A stretch of DNA of 12,255 bases, taken from positions 1 through 12,255 of the forward strand of contig CAMPKJ010000150.1 of assembly GCA_946887105.1 (NCBI GenBank). Reading direction: 5' to 3'. Position 1 is the first letter of the stretch. Each line of letters opens with the position of its first letter. Origin of the DNA: an uncultured Acidobacteriota bacterium. GTDB taxonomy: Bacteria; Acidobacteriota; Thermoanaerobaculia; Gp7-AA8. The notes beneath the pieces are model-generated. The model did not search any database. It saw only the letters and a list, made by a program, of their open reading frames with translations, and had not been told where the DNA came from. A program made the translations under genes and the position numbers. Shown piece after piece: positions 11,915-12,255 of this stretch.

Positions 11915-11934
11915 GTTCCCATCCGTTCCCATCA
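11915..11934. repeat. Ten-base tandem duplication at the 3' end of the copper ATPase gene
   Basis: GTTCCCATC occurs at 11915-11923 and again at 11925-11933, a period of exactly 10. The right copy includes part of the ATPase stop codon (TGA on the minus strand, 11934-11932). Probably a small slippage duplication. Confidence 0.6.
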
Positions 11935-12255
11935 GATCCGCGCCCGCCGCAGGCGCAGCGCGTTGCCGATCACCGAGACGGAGCTGAAACTCATCGCCGC
12001 CGCGGCGATCATCGGGCTGAGCAACACGCCGAAGAACGGGTACAGCACGCCCGCCGCGATCGGCACGCCGAGGGCGTTGTAGATGAAGGCGAAGAAGAGA
12101 TTCTGGCGGATGTTGGCCATGGTGGCGTTGCTCAGGCGCCGCGCGCGCACGATGCCGCGCAGATCGCCTTTCACCAGCGTCACGTCCGCCGCCTCCATCG
12201 CCACGTCGGTGCCGGTGCCCATCGCGATCCCGACTTCGGCCTGCGCCAGCGCCGG
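11932..12255 (-). CDS. copA: Cu(+)-exporting P-type ATPase, C-terminal fragment (window edge)
   Basis: The last 107 codons of a P1B-type ATPase; the frame is open to the window edge. The visible part starts at [20 protein letters not shown], the end of the hinge motif usually read as GDGxNDAPALAxA in the ATP-binding/phosphorylation region. Two final membrane helices follow: the first contains [20 protein letters not shown] with the invariant Tyr-Asn, the second contains MSFSSVSV, the MxxSS signature. Tyr-Asn plus MxxSS are the transmembrane Cu(I) ligands of the P1B-1 (CopA) subgroup and separate it from Zn/Cd and Co pumps. The chain ends [10 protein letters not shown], the usual C-terminus. 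It pumps Cu(I) from the cytoplasm to the periplasm and, as the first visible gene of the minus-strand cluster, would supply copper to the periplasmic proteins encoded after it. Ag(I) transport cannot be excluded. Confidence 0.93.
   Translation of the reverse strand, partial: PALAQAEVGIAMGTGTDVAMEAADVTLVKGDLRGIVRARRLSNATMANIRQNLFFAFIYNALGVPIAAGVLYPFFGVLLSPMIAAAAMSFSSVSVIGNALRLRRARI

Noticed and set aside
11737..11922. 61-codon minus-strand frame starting inside the tandem duplication
   Set aside because: Out of frame with the small Cys/His/Met protein that it overlaps, low-complexity, and no signal or motif.

Overview
The window is GC-rich double-membrane bacterial DNA: it carries a TonB-dependent outer-membrane receptor and a TolC-type outer-membrane protein. 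The composition, the carboxypeptidase-regulatory-like style of receptor and the CHRD protein with a long C-terminal beta-sandwich tail remind me of Acidobacteriota (Thermoanaerobaculia-like soil or sediment lineages). This is an impression, not a placement; no rRNA or marker gene is present. No tRNA, rRNA, CRISPR, insertion sequence or phage gene was seen.

Left part, + strand (1-5349): the 3' portion of a TonB-dependent receptor, then a secreted right-handed beta-helix-like protein of 610 aa, then a secreted CHRD-domain protein of 363 aa. All three point the same way with short gaps (53 and 12 nt) and look like one transcription unit for the cell surface. The unit probably ends at a strong hairpin at 5363-5397.

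Centre, + strand (5468-8284): a 938-aa protein joins an apparently complete type-3 copper (tyrosinase) centre to a von Willebrand factor A domain with an intact MIDAS, followed by beta-rich segments and a Cys-containing tail. It has no visible signal peptide. Its Shine-Dalgarno sequence lies in the 3' arm of a perfect 8-bp hairpin. This is the most unusual gene in the window.

Right part, - strand (8439-12255, transcribed right to left): a copper-resistance cluster. It holds the C-terminus of a Cu(+)-exporting P-type ATPase (CopA type), a small Cys/His/Met-rich putative lipoprotein, a heavy-metal-binding lipoprotein with paired CPMH / CPKCGM motifs, a TolC-family outer-membrane lipoprotein and a Tat-exported multicopper oxidase. 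The last three genes are 1 nt apart or overlap by 1 nt. Together they suggest export of Cu(I) across the inner membrane, periplasmic binding, oxidation of Cu(I), and passage across the outer membrane.

The convergent gap (8285-8438) between the tyrosinase-vWA gene and the oxidase holds an inverted pair of palindromic repeats. A related palindrome lies inside the reading frame of the heavy-metal-binding lipoprotein, where it encodes an extra linker. All gene-free stretches are shorter than 300 bases.
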